From: JANRIC01 sp033765345
Lineage (GTDB): Bacteria; Bacteroidota; Bacteroidia; Cytophagales; Microscillaceae
DNA length: 42,486 nt
Direction: 5' to 3'
Assembly (NCBI GenBank): GCA_033765345.1
Contig: JANRIC010000138.1
Coordinates: 1-42,486, forward strand
This document shows, in pieces, positions 6,841 to 15,506 of the stretch (positions are counted from its first letter, which is position 1; each line of letters begins with the position of its first letter). The notes beneath the pieces are model-generated. The model saw only the letters and a program-made list of their open reading frames with translations, had not been told where the DNA came from and ran no database searches. Both the position numbers and the translations under genes were made by a program.

Positions 6841-8163
6841 TTACTCACCGTCTCCTTCATCATCATCATCATCGTCATCATCATCATCGTCGTCATCATC
6901 ATCATCATCGTCATCATCATCATCGTCGTCATCATCATCATCGTCGTCATCATCATCATCGTCGTCGTCATCATCATCATCGTCGTCATCGTCGTCGTCA
7001 TCATCATCGTCATCATCATCATCGTCGTCATCATCATCGTCGTCATCATCATCATCATTACTACCTCCATTGCCGGTTCCGGGTTCAGGGTCAGGATTTG
7101 TACGGTTACATTCATTAAGCAAGACTGTTTCAAAGAGAGCGTCTATAAAAACCCGGGAGGTTTGGCCATTGCTAAGGTAATAAAACTTATACACCCATTT
7201 ATTTTCATAAGCGGGGTCTTTTTCTAGTTTCCAGGAATCCAGTGTGCCACAGCGACTTACGATTACAGAATCCTGGGCATCTCCGAAGGTAAGCAGATTA
7301 CCTTCCGGGAACACATCATAGTCGAAAGGTCCGTTTTCGCCTTCAATTTGTAGCAGTGTTTGGCTTTGCTGATCAAAACGAAGCTCTACTACAGCACCTC
7401 CGGGAGTTTCTACAAACACCTCCCAGATTTTAGCACCGTTCAAAGTATCTTCGTGTGATTGTACCAATGTACCTCCGGGAACCATTACCAGAGCCCGGTC
7501 GGTAATTTCGGTGGGTGCTTCGACGCCTGTGCCAGCTTTTGGTCGCTCCTGATAGGTATAATTCCAGAATTTTGCTTCAATCTTAGCGTTTTTGGCATTG
7601 ATTTTTAGCTCCCAGATTTTATTGTCGGATTGTACGATCACATAATACTTCCAATTGTGGTGGTTGTCCGGCTCCAATTTCCAAGAAAGGATTTTTCCTG
7701 GCAAAGCTTTCAGGGCTTTCTCAAGAATTTCTTCGGGGTCTGCAAATTTATCACCGGGGCGAATAAAGTTTTTAAAGCTAAGAAAATGAGCTTCTATTTT
7801 AAAAATTTTGCCGGATTTTTTAGAGATAAAAAATCGGGATTCACTTTCATCATCCATATTCAGGTCAAAAACCCAGGTATCTAATCCGCGTGCTTTGGTG
7901 TCATCCATATTCACGAGGCGAGCTTCTGGGAAGAGTTTGCGAAAAGTTCGGATAATTTTGGCTTGTGAAAATCCGGATTTGTGATTACCAGCGTGAAAAA
8001 GATCTTCGTAAGGAGCCTCATTTTGGATCAGCGTTTGCAGATCTAAGTCCCCCAGTATTTCGGGGCTGTCTCCAAAAGAGACTTCAATTTCTTCCAGATT
8101 TTGGGTACAGGCAAAAGTGAGGGCACATAGCCCAAAGATTAAGTAGTATGTGTATGTTTTCAT
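6841..8163 (-). CDS. PepSY-like lipoprotein with 66-residue poly-Asp tail
   Basis: The start is taken at the ATG at 8161-8163, which gives a proper lipoprotein signal (MKTYTYYLIFGLCALTFAC). A longer frame reaches 8226 but adds a non-signal extension that runs into the preceding gene's end. The protein is 440 residues. The middle part has repeated segments (about residues 90-190) like PepSY domains: helix PEEILEKALKALPG, then strands WKYYVIVQSDNKIWELKI. A second half repeats the theme of valued strands. After a GTGNGG linker come 66 uninterrupted aspartates (codons at 6859-7056) and the end EGDGE. Such an acidic tail could bind Ca2+ or other cations, or act as an entropic brush at the surface. 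The function is unknown. The tail is encoded by GAT/GAC in an imperfect 18-base period. Confidence 0.7.
   Translation of the reverse strand: MKTYTYYLIFGLCALTFACTQNLEEIEVSFGDSPEILGDLDLQTLIQNEAPYEDLFHAGNHKSGFSQAKIIRTFRKLFPEARLVNMDDTKARGLDTWVFDLNMDDESESRFFISKKSGKIFKIEAHFLSFKNFIRPGDKFADPEEILEKALKALPGKILSWKLEPDNHHNWKYYVIVQSDNKIWELKINAKNAKIEAKFWNYTYQERPKAGTGVEAPTEITDRALVMVPGGTLVQSHEDTLNGAKIWEVFVETPGGAVVELRFDQQSQTLLQIEGENGPFDYDVFPEGNLLTFGDAQDSVIVSRCGTLDSWKLEKDPAYENKWVYKFYYLSNGQTSRVFIDALFETVLLNECNRTNPDPEPGTGNGGSNDDDDDDDDDDDDDDDDDDDDDDDDDDDDDDDDDDDDDDDDDDDDDDDDDDDDDDDDDDDDDDDDDDEGDGE
6859..7056 (-). repeat. GAT/GAC trinucleotide repeat encoding poly-Asp
   Basis: There are 198 bases, 66 codons, all GAT or GAC on the minus strand. 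The order is not random: on the plus strand, groups of about four ATC alternate with about two GTC, giving an imperfect 18-base period. This fits expansion by slippage or unequal exchange of an 18-base unit. Changes by whole codons would keep the frame and alter only tail length. Confidence 0.9.
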
Positions 8164-8222
8164 AAAAGTATAAAAGGTAGATTCACAAAAATAGACTAAA
8201 AGCTTGAAAAAGACAATGGAGG

Positions 8223-9047
8223 TCAATGCGTATTGTTGCTAAGTCGGAGTTGATCTTCCAATTGTTGCAGGTTTTTCTGTACTTTATTTTTTTGGATAAT
8301 GCTGTAAGCAGTGACCACCAAAAGCACGGCGATGATGCTTCCAAATGCCATAATGAGTACAAATACATTGGTTTTCTGTAGTCTTTTCTCAACGGTGCTC
8401 AGGCGTTTGTATTTCATCCATATTCTTTCGTCACTGGGTTCAAGCGTGCCCATTTTTTTACGGATATCGATGGCAGCTTTATAGGCGTTAAGAGCCTGCT
8501 CATCTTCCTCAATAGTGGCATAGAGTGTACCGAGAGATTCATACGTACGGGCGATTTTTTCCTTATCTCCTTGTTTCTCGAGTAAGCTGAGTGCTTCTTT
8601 GTAATATTCAATGGCTTTTTTATGGCTTTCTGCGTCCAGGTGTTTGTAGTAATAAGTGCCAATAATCTCGAGTGTCTGTATGATTTTGGGTTGGTCGTTG
8701 AGGTCTTTATAGATGGAGAGTGCTTTTTGGAAAGCTTCTATATTTTCGCCAAGGTCTTTCATATCAGCGTAGTCCATTTTGGCGATATGCGTCAGGGCAT
8801 CGGCGATTCCTTTGGGATAATCTGCCTCTTCGGCCATTTTGAGCGATTGTTTGGCGTAGAAGGCTGCTTGACCATCTTTGCCGATGAGTGCTAGCTCTTG
8901 GGCTAGGTTATTCAACGTATTGATTTTATCAGTATCCGATTTGGCTATCCTGAGCACGCGATAAAGGCTATCAATCTGGGCGCATTGGGCGAAGGTATTT
9001 TCAAGGCTGAGTATTACAAAGAGAATTATGCTTAAAAAACTTTTCAT
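8223..9047 (-). CDS. Exported TPR protein with C-terminal membrane anchor
   Basis: The start at 9045-9047 gives a clear signal peptide (MKSFLSIILFVILSLENTFAQ). The ORF could extend to 9128, but the extra 27 residues are not signal-like. The mature part carries four to five TPRs (about residues 30-210; units such as ALTHIAKM, QTLEIIGTYYYK, TYESLGTLYA). A transmembrane helix follows (VFVLIMAFGSIIAVLLVVTA) and then a short cytoplasmic coiled segment ending SNNTH. In many Bacteroidota this architecture continues into a histidine kinase or LuxR-type regulator; here it stops about 30 residues after the helix. It may be a stand-alone sensor scaffold or a trimmed kinase. It lies 59 bases upstream of the poly-Asp lipoprotein in the same direction. 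Confidence 0.75.
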   Translation of the reverse strand: MKSFLSIILFVILSLENTFAQCAQIDSLYRVLRIAKSDTDKINTLNNLAQELALIGKDGQAAFYAKQSLKMAEEADYPKGIADALTHIAKMDYADMKDLGENIEAFQKALSIYKDLNDQPKIIQTLEIIGTYYYKHLDAESHKKAIEYYKEALSLLEKQGDKEKIARTYESLGTLYATIEEDEQALNAYKAAIDIRKKMGTLEPSDERIWMKYKRLSTVEKRLQKTNVFVLIMAFGSIIAVLLVVTAYSIIQKNKVQKNLQQLEDQLRLSNNTH

Positions 9048-9168
9048 AGAGGCATATTTTGTGGTAATTTTATATAAAAATATCGCAAAATTACGACCAA
9101 ATACGCCTGCTATGAAGATATATAGCACTTATTATTACAGGTGTAAGTTTAGAAGTCAAACACTATGA

Positions 9169-10272
9169 TCAGTGTTTGCTATCAATAAATCGGAACAACT
9201 CCTCTTTGTCACCTGCAAACGTGAAAGCATCGGCTACAACAAAATAATTATCCTTGTCTGAGGTATAGTCATAAGAGAATTTAGCCATATCCATTTTACT
9301 CTTGGAGAATGAAAAAAGCTTTACCAATTCTCTGACTTGGGTGGCTGTAAAGCACTTTTTGGCTTTCATAATGGTCTGAGCAGTAGTCATTTTTTCACTA
9401 TCAAAAGAAGCTCCACGGACACGATCCAATATCTTTTTGAACTCCTCATCCGGCACCTGACAATTGCCGGTATTCGTATTGGTTGGCGGATTGTAGGTTG
9501 TCCCTGGGGTTAGTAAGGAAATGATGCTATTTTTATATTGTTGATTTGTGAGCAGTTGATTGACAGCCACATAGTTATCCACATCATATACGTGTGAAAC
9601 AGTACTCCTCAAAAACTCAAAACGAATGTTTTCTTGCTGAATCAGGGTGGCAAACTTCATAGCCTGTGCTGTAGAGAGGCAATAAGAGCTGATGCGGTTC
9701 ATATCTGTAGTTTGACCTGGTGAGCTGGGGTTTTGCATTTCACTAAAAAGACGCTCGAATTCACTTTCTGCGATTGGAAAATTACAGCTTTTGCGCCCAT
9801 TGTAATTGGCATAATCGGGATAGTTGAGGTTCGGAAAACGGGTATCCTGATTGTAAGGCGGATACGTGTTGTTATTATCATTATCAGAGAAATTACCCCC
9901 CTGGCGCATACCTGCTCTGATGGAGTCATGCAGGCGAAATACCACCGAAAATCGGGAAAAGGCATCGTAGACTTCATAAAAATTGTTTTTATCCACAGTA
10001 CGTTTGAAGGCTTGTTTAGCGAACTCAAGCCGGGCATCATCATTCCCAAACATTTGCGTGATTTCTTTGACCTGAATAGCCAAAAGGCAATTATTGCGAA
10101 GCGTATTTTGAGCCAGACTTAGTTTATTCTGATCATTAAACTGGCGTGAAATCTGGGTTTTGAACTCCCGAAACTGAAGCTCGGACATAGGCTGCGTACA
10201 AGTACTTCCCCCGCTTTGGGCACAAACCGCCATGCTGAGAAGCTGGAACAAAATAATGGTAATATATTTCAT
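9169..10272 (-). CDS. Secreted protein with three DUF4476 repeats
   Basis: This is a 367-residue protein with a signal peptide ending in AVCAQ. Three related units of about 95 residues follow, each starting with C-x-x-P and a helix of the form 'F..i...F....k'. They begin near CTQPMSELQFREFK, CNFPIAESEFERLF and CQVPDEEFKKILDR. Each contains a second Cys followed by '..a.qv...' (NNCLLAIQVKEIT, SYCLSTAQAMKF, KKCFTATQVRELV) and ends with Y/F-DxxNYxxVxxAF. This is the DUF4476 pattern, common in Bacteroidota and of unknown function. The paired cysteines in each unit suggest one disulfide per repeat. A tandem of three is longer than the usual one. Confidence 0.8.
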   Translation of the reverse strand: MKYITIILFQLLSMAVCAQSGGSTCTQPMSELQFREFKTQISRQFNDQNKLSLAQNTLRNNCLLAIQVKEITQMFGNDDARLEFAKQAFKRTVDKNNFYEVYDAFSRFSVVFRLHDSIRAGMRQGGNFSDNDNNNTYPPYNQDTRFPNLNYPDYANYNGRKSCNFPIAESEFERLFSEMQNPSSPGQTTDMNRISSYCLSTAQAMKFATLIQQENIRFEFLRSTVSHVYDVDNYVAVNQLLTNQQYKNSIISLLTPGTTYNPPTNTNTGNCQVPDEEFKKILDRVRGASFDSEKMTTAQTIMKAKKCFTATQVRELVKLFSFSKSKMDMAKFSYDYTSDKDNYFVVADAFTFAGDKEELFRFIDSKH

Positions 10273-10485
10273 GGGAATTTAATTTTTTTAATTTTAGACG
10301 TTCCTTTGTCCAGAAAGTTGATGTTTGCCCTCCTTTAACAAGGGATTAACTGAGGTTATCGTACATCGTATAATCTCTCTATGATGTAAAAAAACTTATC
10401 TTTTCTGATTAATGTGTTTAAAGTAGTATAAATTATTTATTTTTGCTTAAAATATTACAAAATAGTCAAATTTTGAGCAACTAAA
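10273..10485. promoter_or_regulatory. Divergent intergenic region
   Basis: These 213 AT-rich bases separate the DUF4476 gene (minus) from the methyltransferase gene (plus), so both promoters should be here. On plus, TATTTTTG at 10438-10445 matches the Bacteroidota -7 motif TAnnTTTG, 41 bases before the ATG. No good TTTG -33 box lies at the usual distance. No CCWWGG sequence, the site one would look for if the methylase self-regulates as in CfrBI, is present. Confidence 0.45.
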
Positions 10486-11667
10486 ATGAACAGGAAAATA
10501 AAAAACTATCGAATCAATACCGTTGATCAGGCTAAAAAAGTTGCCTCAGAGTATCTGGTTCAAATTGAGCTGGAAAATGTAATAGGTTTTGGCTTACCTG
10601 AGATAGATGATAGATATGATATTTGGAGAGTGCCCTTGAAATCTTCGCTAGGAGACTCCATAGGAGAAGTGGTTATTGATGCTTTAACTTCCTTTATAGA
10701 TTTGTCAAAGACTACCCAAAAAGAAATTCTAGAATCTAGACTGTTGGGGAGAAAGGATGAAATTGAGAAAAAGAAAAAACTTCCGAAAAGTGAAGCCCCT
10801 AAATTATCTGCTTTGATAAACACGGTAGGTTGGGGTGATTCAGAGGAACTGCTTTTGGAAATGCCAACTGAAGCTGTTGATTTAGTCTTTACTTCTCCTC
10901 CCTATTACAATGCACGTCCTGAATACTCGGAATACGTAACTTACGAAGACTACTTATTAAAATTAAGAAAAATAATTCAGCAATGTCATAGAGTGCTTCA
11001 AGAAGGAAGATTTTTTATTATGAATATCTCCCATGTTCTGGTTCGTAGGGCAAGTAGGAATGAGTCTTCTAAGAGAATTGCCGTCCCGTTTGATGTCCAT
11101 AGGATTTTTATAGAAGAAGGCTTTGATTTTGTAGATGATATTATTTGGGTAAAACCTGAAGGAGCCGGCTGGGCTACAGGGCGAGGGAGAAGATTCGCAG
11201 CAGATAGAAATCCTCTGCAATATAAAGCTGTTCCAGTTACCGAATATGTATTGGTTTACAGAAAAAGAACAGATAAACTTATTGATTGGCATATCCGCAA
11301 ACATCCTAAACAAGAATTGGTAGAGGAATCTAAAATAGAAGGGGATTATGAAAAAACAAATCTTTGGAATATTCACCCGGCTAATAATAAAGAACATCCA
11401 GCAGTATTTCCACTAGAATTAGCAGAAAAAGTAGTTCAGTATTATTCTTTCAAAAAAGATGTTGTACTTGACCCTTTTGCAGGTACAGGAACAACCGGAA
11501 AAGCTGCTGTAAAGCTGGGGAGAAGATTTGTTCTCTTTGAACAAGAAGAAAAATATATACACATCATTGAGCGAGAAATTAATGATTGGCTTCATAATGA
11601 GGCCAAGAATGTAAATTGGCTGAATTATTCTCCCAATCCCTCAAAAAAACTATACCTTGATTTCTAA
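10486..11667 (+). CDS. Type II DNA methyltransferase, beta class (probably m4C)
   Basis: This is a 393-residue protein. The catalytic motif IV is TSPPY (residues 136-140) and precedes the AdoMet-binding motif I DPFAGTGTTG (329-338), which is the order of beta-class amino-methyltransferases. S-P-P-Y favours N4-cytosine, though some N6-adenine enzymes carry it too. It would protect host DNA from the endonuclease five bases downstream. Residues 1-100 form an extra alpha/beta domain ahead of the catalytic core (IENVIGFGLPEI-like strand, then IGEVVIDALTSFIDLS), ending in a basic KKKKLPK linker. That domain is not needed for methyl transfer and resembles a small PepSY-like or DNA-contact module. 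The gene is more AT-rich than the flanking ones, consistent with acquisition by transfer. Confidence 0.88.
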   Translation: MNRKIKNYRINTVDQAKKVASEYLVQIELENVIGFGLPEIDDRYDIWRVPLKSSLGDSIGEVVIDALTSFIDLSKTTQKEILESRLLGRKDEIEKKKKLPKSEAPKLSALINTVGWGDSEELLLEMPTEAVDLVFTSPPYYNARPEYSEYVTYEDYLLKLRKIIQQCHRVLQEGRFFIMNISHVLVRRASRNESSKRIAVPFDVHRIFIEEGFDFVDDIIWVKPEGAGWATGRGRRFAADRNPLQYKAVPVTEYVLVYRKRTDKLIDWHIRKHPKQELVEESKIEGDYEKTNLWNIHPANNKEHPAVFPLELAEKVVQYYSFKKDVVLDPFAGTGTTGKAAVKLGRRFVLFEQEEKYIHIIEREINDWLHNEAKNVNWLNYSPNPSKKLYLDF

Positions 11668-11672
11668 TTATT

Positions 11673-12779
11673 ATGAGTAAAAATAAAAAAACAGCTAATG
11701 TTGCCGATTTTATTCCTGCTGCCGGAAAACAAAATGCTCTATATTCGGCAGATGAAATGATTGAAAGGGTAGGCCAAGAGGCTATTAAAGAGGTGGTGAT
11801 TTCAGTACTCTGTGGAGGAAATATACGATCACTTACTGAAGGGCTTACCAAACGACGATTAACCCTATCGAATGCTTCACTCTTTTTTACGTATCTACAA
11901 GCTGCTAAGAATATCAAGAATTTTGTAAATAAAATGCCAGAAATCGTAAGTAATGAATTGAAAAATACAAAATTAAACGCAGAAGAAAAATTATACTTAG
12001 AATGGATGTTGGGTTTAACAAAGAAAGGCATTCAAAATATTTTAAGAAATGAAGATATTGCTACAAAAAACTATTTAACAGACTTAGAGGAATCATTTGC
12101 CGAAGCTGCACAACAGATTAAAAGTATTTTTGGGGATTTAAAGGGAGAATTAAATATAGGCTCAGATTCCTTTTGGATTGATTGGCTTTCTCTATTACAA
12201 ATATTTACAGCCATAGGTACACAAACGCTTGCTATAAGAGGTGCGGAAAAATCAATGTATGGAAAGCTATTTGAGAAATTAATTCTAGCATCTTTCTTAA
12301 CCATACTTGGATTTGAAAAAATTGAACAAAATGATGTTTCTAAAATGAATAAGGTCTTTTGGCTTTCATCAAGAGAAAATAAAAGAGAAAGTGATGCTAC
12401 GTTGCTTTATAAACCTGGGATAGGAGTTCGTTTTGATATTGGTTTTATTGGGCCGGGTAACTCAGAAATTTCACTGGATAAAGTTTCAAGATTTGAACGG
12501 GAGATGGATTTTGGAAGACAGAAACATTTTATGTCAACTATTATAATCGTAGACAGAATAGGTAAAAATAGTAGAATAATAGATATGGCTAAAAATATTG
12601 AAGGTCATATTGTTCAAATGAGTATGAGTCAATGGGTTAGAGAGGTTTGTAGTATTTTAAAAGAAAAAATTGAGTTTACACACCCCTTATTAGACATGAA
12701 TGATGATGATAGTTTGATGTTTATAAAAAGAGCAGTAATGAATTTGGATATCAAGAAGTTTGTAGAAAAAGAAGATTGA
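11673..12779 (+). CDS. Type II restriction endonuclease, probably CfrBI-like
   Basis: This is a 368-residue protein starting five bases after the methyltransferase stop, an ordinary restriction-modification operon. The stretch from about residue 165 to 280 (WIDWLSLLQ, TLAIRGAEKSMYGKLFE, then GVRFDIGFIG and EISLDKVSRFERE) is what I associate with the CfrBI family, which cuts CCWWGG. The N4-cytosine type of the partner methylase agrees with that. Candidate PD-(D/E)xK acidic/basic residues are Asp241, Asp255, Glu265 and Lys270; the assignment is mine and tentative. The N-terminal 160 residues are helical. Specificity cannot be read from sequence alone. Composition is AT-rich like its partner. 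Confidence 0.72.
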   Translation: MSKNKKTANVADFIPAAGKQNALYSADEMIERVGQEAIKEVVISVLCGGNIRSLTEGLTKRRLTLSNASLFFTYLQAAKNIKNFVNKMPEIVSNELKNTKLNAEEKLYLEWMLGLTKKGIQNILRNEDIATKNYLTDLEESFAEAAQQIKSIFGDLKGELNIGSDSFWIDWLSLLQIFTAIGTQTLAIRGAEKSMYGKLFEKLILASFLTILGFEKIEQNDVSKMNKVFWLSSRENKRESDATLLYKPGIGVRFDIGFIGPGNSEISLDKVSRFEREMDFGRQKHFMSTIIIVDRIGKNSRIIDMAKNIEGHIVQMSMSQWVREVCSILKEKIEFTHPLLDMNDDDSLMFIKRAVMNLDIKKFVEKED

Positions 12780-12792
12780 TGTTATATCAGAT

Positions 12793-13518
12793 TTACCTTC
12801 CCCAATTATACCTCAAAATACAATAAATCGCCCAAATACCATCCTTCCAATTTACTTTTTTTCCTTCCAAATAAGTGCGTCCGTAATAAGCTACACCCAC
12901 TTCATAAATCCGTATCTGAGGTATTCGGCTGATTTTGGCGGTGACCTCGGGCTCGAATCCAAAGCCCTTTTCACGGAGTCGGATGGGTCTGATCAGCTCA
13001 CTTTTAAATACTTTAAAGCCACATTCCATATCGGTCAGGTTGAGATTGGTGCATAGATTGGAAAGAAAAGTCAAAAAACGATTCCCTAAATAATGCCAAA
13101 AAAACAGCACCCGATGTGCCTTACTGCCTACAAAGCGCGATCCAAAAACCACATCGGCATAGCCATCCAGAATGGGTGCCAACAATTCGGGATAATCTCT
13201 GGGATCGTATTCCAAATCGGCATCCTGAATCAGAATAATCTCACCTTTGGCTTGCTGGATTCCATCCCGGATGCAGACACCCTTGCCCTGATTTCTGGAA
13301 TGGAGAATACAAGAAATATTTAGCTCAAGATTTTCAGCAATAAACCTCCGTATTAGGTCAGCACTTTGATCTTTGGAAGCATCATCTATCAGAATAATTT
13401 CTTTTTCAAGCCCTTCAGGAAAAGGAGATTGGATGATCTTGCCTAAAATTTGCCAGATAGTGGCTTCCTCGTTGTATACCGGAATGAGGATAGAGAGGGT
13501 TCGGGCCTCAAATTTCAT
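12793..13518 (-). CDS. GT2 glycosyltransferase, polyprenol-phosphate-sugar synthase-like
   Basis: This is about 241 residues from the ATG at 13516-13518; the longer frame to 13536 would need a TTG start. The GT-A core is complete: LSILIPVYNEEATI at the N-terminus, IILIDDASKDQS, NQGKGVCIRDGIQQAKGEI, and the metal-binding DADLEYDP. GSRF and the acceptor-side segment GNRFLTFLSN follow. This is the pattern of dolichyl/undecaprenyl-phosphate mannose or glucose synthases (DPM1-like), which transfer a sugar from its nucleotide form to a lipid phosphate on the cytoplasmic face. It has no C-terminal membrane domain. It points towards the restriction operon and away from the other transferases, but should supply lipid-linked sugar to surface glycan assembly. 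Confidence 0.85.
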   Translation of the reverse strand: MKFEARTLSILIPVYNEEATIWQILGKIIQSPFPEGLEKEIILIDDASKDQSADLIRRFIAENLELNISCILHSRNQGKGVCIRDGIQQAKGEIILIQDADLEYDPRDYPELLAPILDGYADVVFGSRFVGSKAHRVLFFWHYLGNRFLTFLSNLCTNLNLTDMECGFKVFKSELIRPIRLREKGFGFEPEVTAKISRIPQIRIYEVGVAYYGRTYLEGKKVNWKDGIWAIYCILRYNWGR

Positions 13519-13571
13519 AAAATTACTAAGCTTCAAAACTTAGGAATGCTTCCCAAGTTTATAATAATTTG

Positions 13572-13579
13572 TATTTTTG
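13572..13579 (+). promoter_or_regulatory. -7 promoter element TATTTTTG
   Basis: An exact TAnnTTTG match lies 38 bases before the ATG at 13618. It is in the short gap between the divergent minus-strand transferase and the plus-strand transferase run. A clear -33 TTTG is not at the right distance. It would drive the operon 13618-18814. Confidence 0.45.
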
Positions 13580-13617
13580 TTCCAAATATATGGATAAACC
13601 CCGATTATTTTTTGCTT

Positions 13618-14556
13618 ATGACGCAGACAAGTAAAAAAGCGATCATCAAAACCGGCTTTTGCGTATCGTACGATTGGACCATGCTCCGTAAATCCCTCAC
13701 AAGGGTCTATCCTTATGCAGATGTGATTTGCTTGGCACTGGACAAAAATCGGCGTTCCTGGGCAGGTAACCCCTACCACTTTGACAATCAGGCTTTTTAT
13801 GATTTTGTCAAACAACAGGACACAGAGCAGAAAATCATTTTGATTGAGGAAGATTTTGCCTTGACACATCTGAATTCTCGCGAAAACGGCAACCGACATC
13901 GTATGCGTATCGCCGAAGTAATGGGCAAGGGAGGTTGGCATATTCAGGTAGATTCGGATGAATATTTTTTGGATTTTAAAAAATTTACAGATTTTTTAAG
14001 AAAAATAAACCCTAATCCTACCGGCAATGAAAAACCCTTGAATGTGTGCGCTAATTGGATATCTCTGATTAAAAAAGTAAATGAAGGCTTTTTATATGTA
14101 GACTTTCTCAATAAAATGCCCGAAAACGCCCCTTTTGCCAGCAATGCGCCTCAGTATGAAAGAGCGCGGCACAATGGGCATTTTAATGTACTTAGCCCTT
14201 TTTACGTCATTCACGAAACCTGGTCAAGGAGCGATGAAGAACTTTGGTTTAAAATCAATAACTGGGGGCATTCTTCCGAAGAACTGGAGACCCGCAAATC
14301 CAGAGAAAGCTATTACGCCCTCTGGAAAGCCCTGGATCGATATAATTATCAATACATCAGAGATTTTCATCCGGCTTCGGCACCTACCTGGCCAGCATTG
14401 GGTTTTTGCCCCGGACAAAACATAGATGAATTTATTCAAAATTTTGAAACACCAGCCTACCCGCTTTCCAATTGGCAGCTAAAACTCCAAAATAACCGCA
14501 ATGTAGCACGCGTACGCGCTTTATGGGCTAAAATCTTTAAGACACAAAAGCCATGA
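13618..14556 (+). CDS. Putative glycosyltransferase, first of a plus-strand run
   Basis: This is 312 residues from the ATG at 13618. The open frame reaches back to 13450, but that part overlaps the divergent gene and the promoter motif. It begins AIIKTGFCVSYDWTMLRKSL and has a GT-A-like centre with GGWHIQVDSDEYF, where DSD would be the metal-binding DxD. A KCWNSxxE-type acceptor region (NNWGHSSEELETRKS) resembles GT2-like and DUF-type sugar transferases of exopolysaccharide clusters. The sugar is unknown. Its stop overlaps the start of the next gene (ATGA), which indicates translational coupling. Confidence 0.7.
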   Translation: MTQTSKKAIIKTGFCVSYDWTMLRKSLTRVYPYADVICLALDKNRRSWAGNPYHFDNQAFYDFVKQQDTEQKIILIEEDFALTHLNSRENGNRHRMRIAEVMGKGGWHIQVDSDEYFLDFKKFTDFLRKINPNPTGNEKPLNVCANWISLIKKVNEGFLYVDFLNKMPENAPFASNAPQYERARHNGHFNVLSPFYVIHETWSRSDEELWFKINNWGHSSEELETRKSRESYYALWKALDRYNYQYIRDFHPASAPTWPALGFCPGQNIDEFIQNFETPAYPLSNWQLKLQNNRNVARVRALWAKIFKTQKP

Positions 14557-15506
14557 AAACTCCTGAACTGTCCATCATCATCATCAATTTTAATACTTTT
14601 GCACTGACCTCAGCCTGTATCGAGAGCATCGCTGCATATACAAAAGGCATTGATTATGAAGTGATTCTGGTGGATAATGCTTCTCAGGAATGCGAACCAA
14701 AACTTTTCAAAGAAAAATACCCCTGGATTCAACTTATTGAAAGCACACAAAACCTGGGATTCGCCAAAGGCAATAATCTGGGGCTAACTCAGGCAAAAGG
14801 AGAATACATCCTTCTGCTGAATAGTGATACCGAATTGATCAATGAAGCTATCCCGGCACTTGTAGAGAAAATACGCATAAATTCAAAAATTGGAGCACTT
14901 TCTGCCCGCCTGATCTACCCTGATGGGCGGATTCAACCAGCCGCCAATCGTTTTCCATCTCTTCGCCTGGAATTGTTAGAACTTTTCAGACTCAACAAAC
15001 TCATGTCCGCCGAACAAAGAGCCAAGACTTTCATGGGTTTTTTCTTTGACCATCTCAGCGAAAGAGAAGTGGATTGGATTTGGGGTACATTTTTTCTGAC
15101 CAGGCTTGAAGTAATCCAAAAATTACCCAACCAAAAACTTCCTGACGATTTTTTTATGTACTATGAAGATGTACAGTGGTGCTATATGATCAAAAAACTG
15201 GGTTATACCATTGTCTATGATCCTCGATATCCGGTAATCCATCATCTATCTGCCAGCTCTTCTTCTCAAGGAGATGCTTGGAGCAGAAACTGGAAAAAAA
15301 TGCTTTTGAGTACCCAAAATGAAATCACCTTGCTCACTCAAGAAAAAGGAAAATGGTATGTGTATCTGCTCTATGCAATCAGAAGCCTTAAATATCTTAC
15401 GCTTAGAAAAAAAAGATTCAGACAAATTGCCCTTTTTTATACGCAAATCCTCTGGAATCGCCTGGATACAGCAAGCCTAAAAACACTTTCGAAACTCGAA
15501 AAATGA
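14553..15506 (+). CDS. GT2 glycosyltransferase, rhamnosyltransferase-like
   Basis: This is 317 residues. The GT-A fold motifs are ELSIIIINFNTF, ILVDNASQ (DNAS 41-44), NLGFAKGNN and LLLNSDTELI (NSD 90-92, the DxD position). A late catalytic-base motif is YYEDVQWCYMIKKLGY near residue 203. These are the hallmarks of WbbL-type rhamnosyltransferases of O-antigen and cell-wall polysaccharides. The acceptor cannot be deduced. It overlaps both neighbours by four bases (ATGA), so it is in the middle of one operon. Confidence 0.85.
   Translation: MKTPELSIIIINFNTFALTSACIESIAAYTKGIDYEVILVDNASQECEPKLFKEKYPWIQLIESTQNLGFAKGNNLGLTQAKGEYILLLNSDTELINEAIPALVEKIRINSKIGALSARLIYPDGRIQPAANRFPSLRLELLELFRLNKLMSAEQRAKTFMGFFFDHLSEREVDWIWGTFFLTRLEVIQKLPNQKLPDDFFMYYEDVQWCYMIKKLGYTIVYDPRYPVIHHLSASSSSQGDAWSRNWKKMLLSTQNEITLLTQEKGKWYVYLLYAIRSLKYLTLRKKRFRQIALFYTQILWNRLDTASLKTLSKLEK

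Noticed and set aside
6798..7227. Open frames rich in Met/Thr (minus) and Ile/Val (plus) over the poly-Asp region
   Set aside because: They are alternate readings of the ATC/GTC triplet repeat; the minus-strand poly-Asp frame has the signal peptide and the domain.
12950..12965. T-loop-like string in the minus-strand glycosyltransferase considered as tRNA
   Set aside because: No cloverleaf can be built and it lies inside a conserved coding frame.
13450..13617. N-terminal extension of the first plus-strand transferase
   Set aside because: It overlaps the divergent gene and the -7 motif; the ATG at 13618 gives the natural start.
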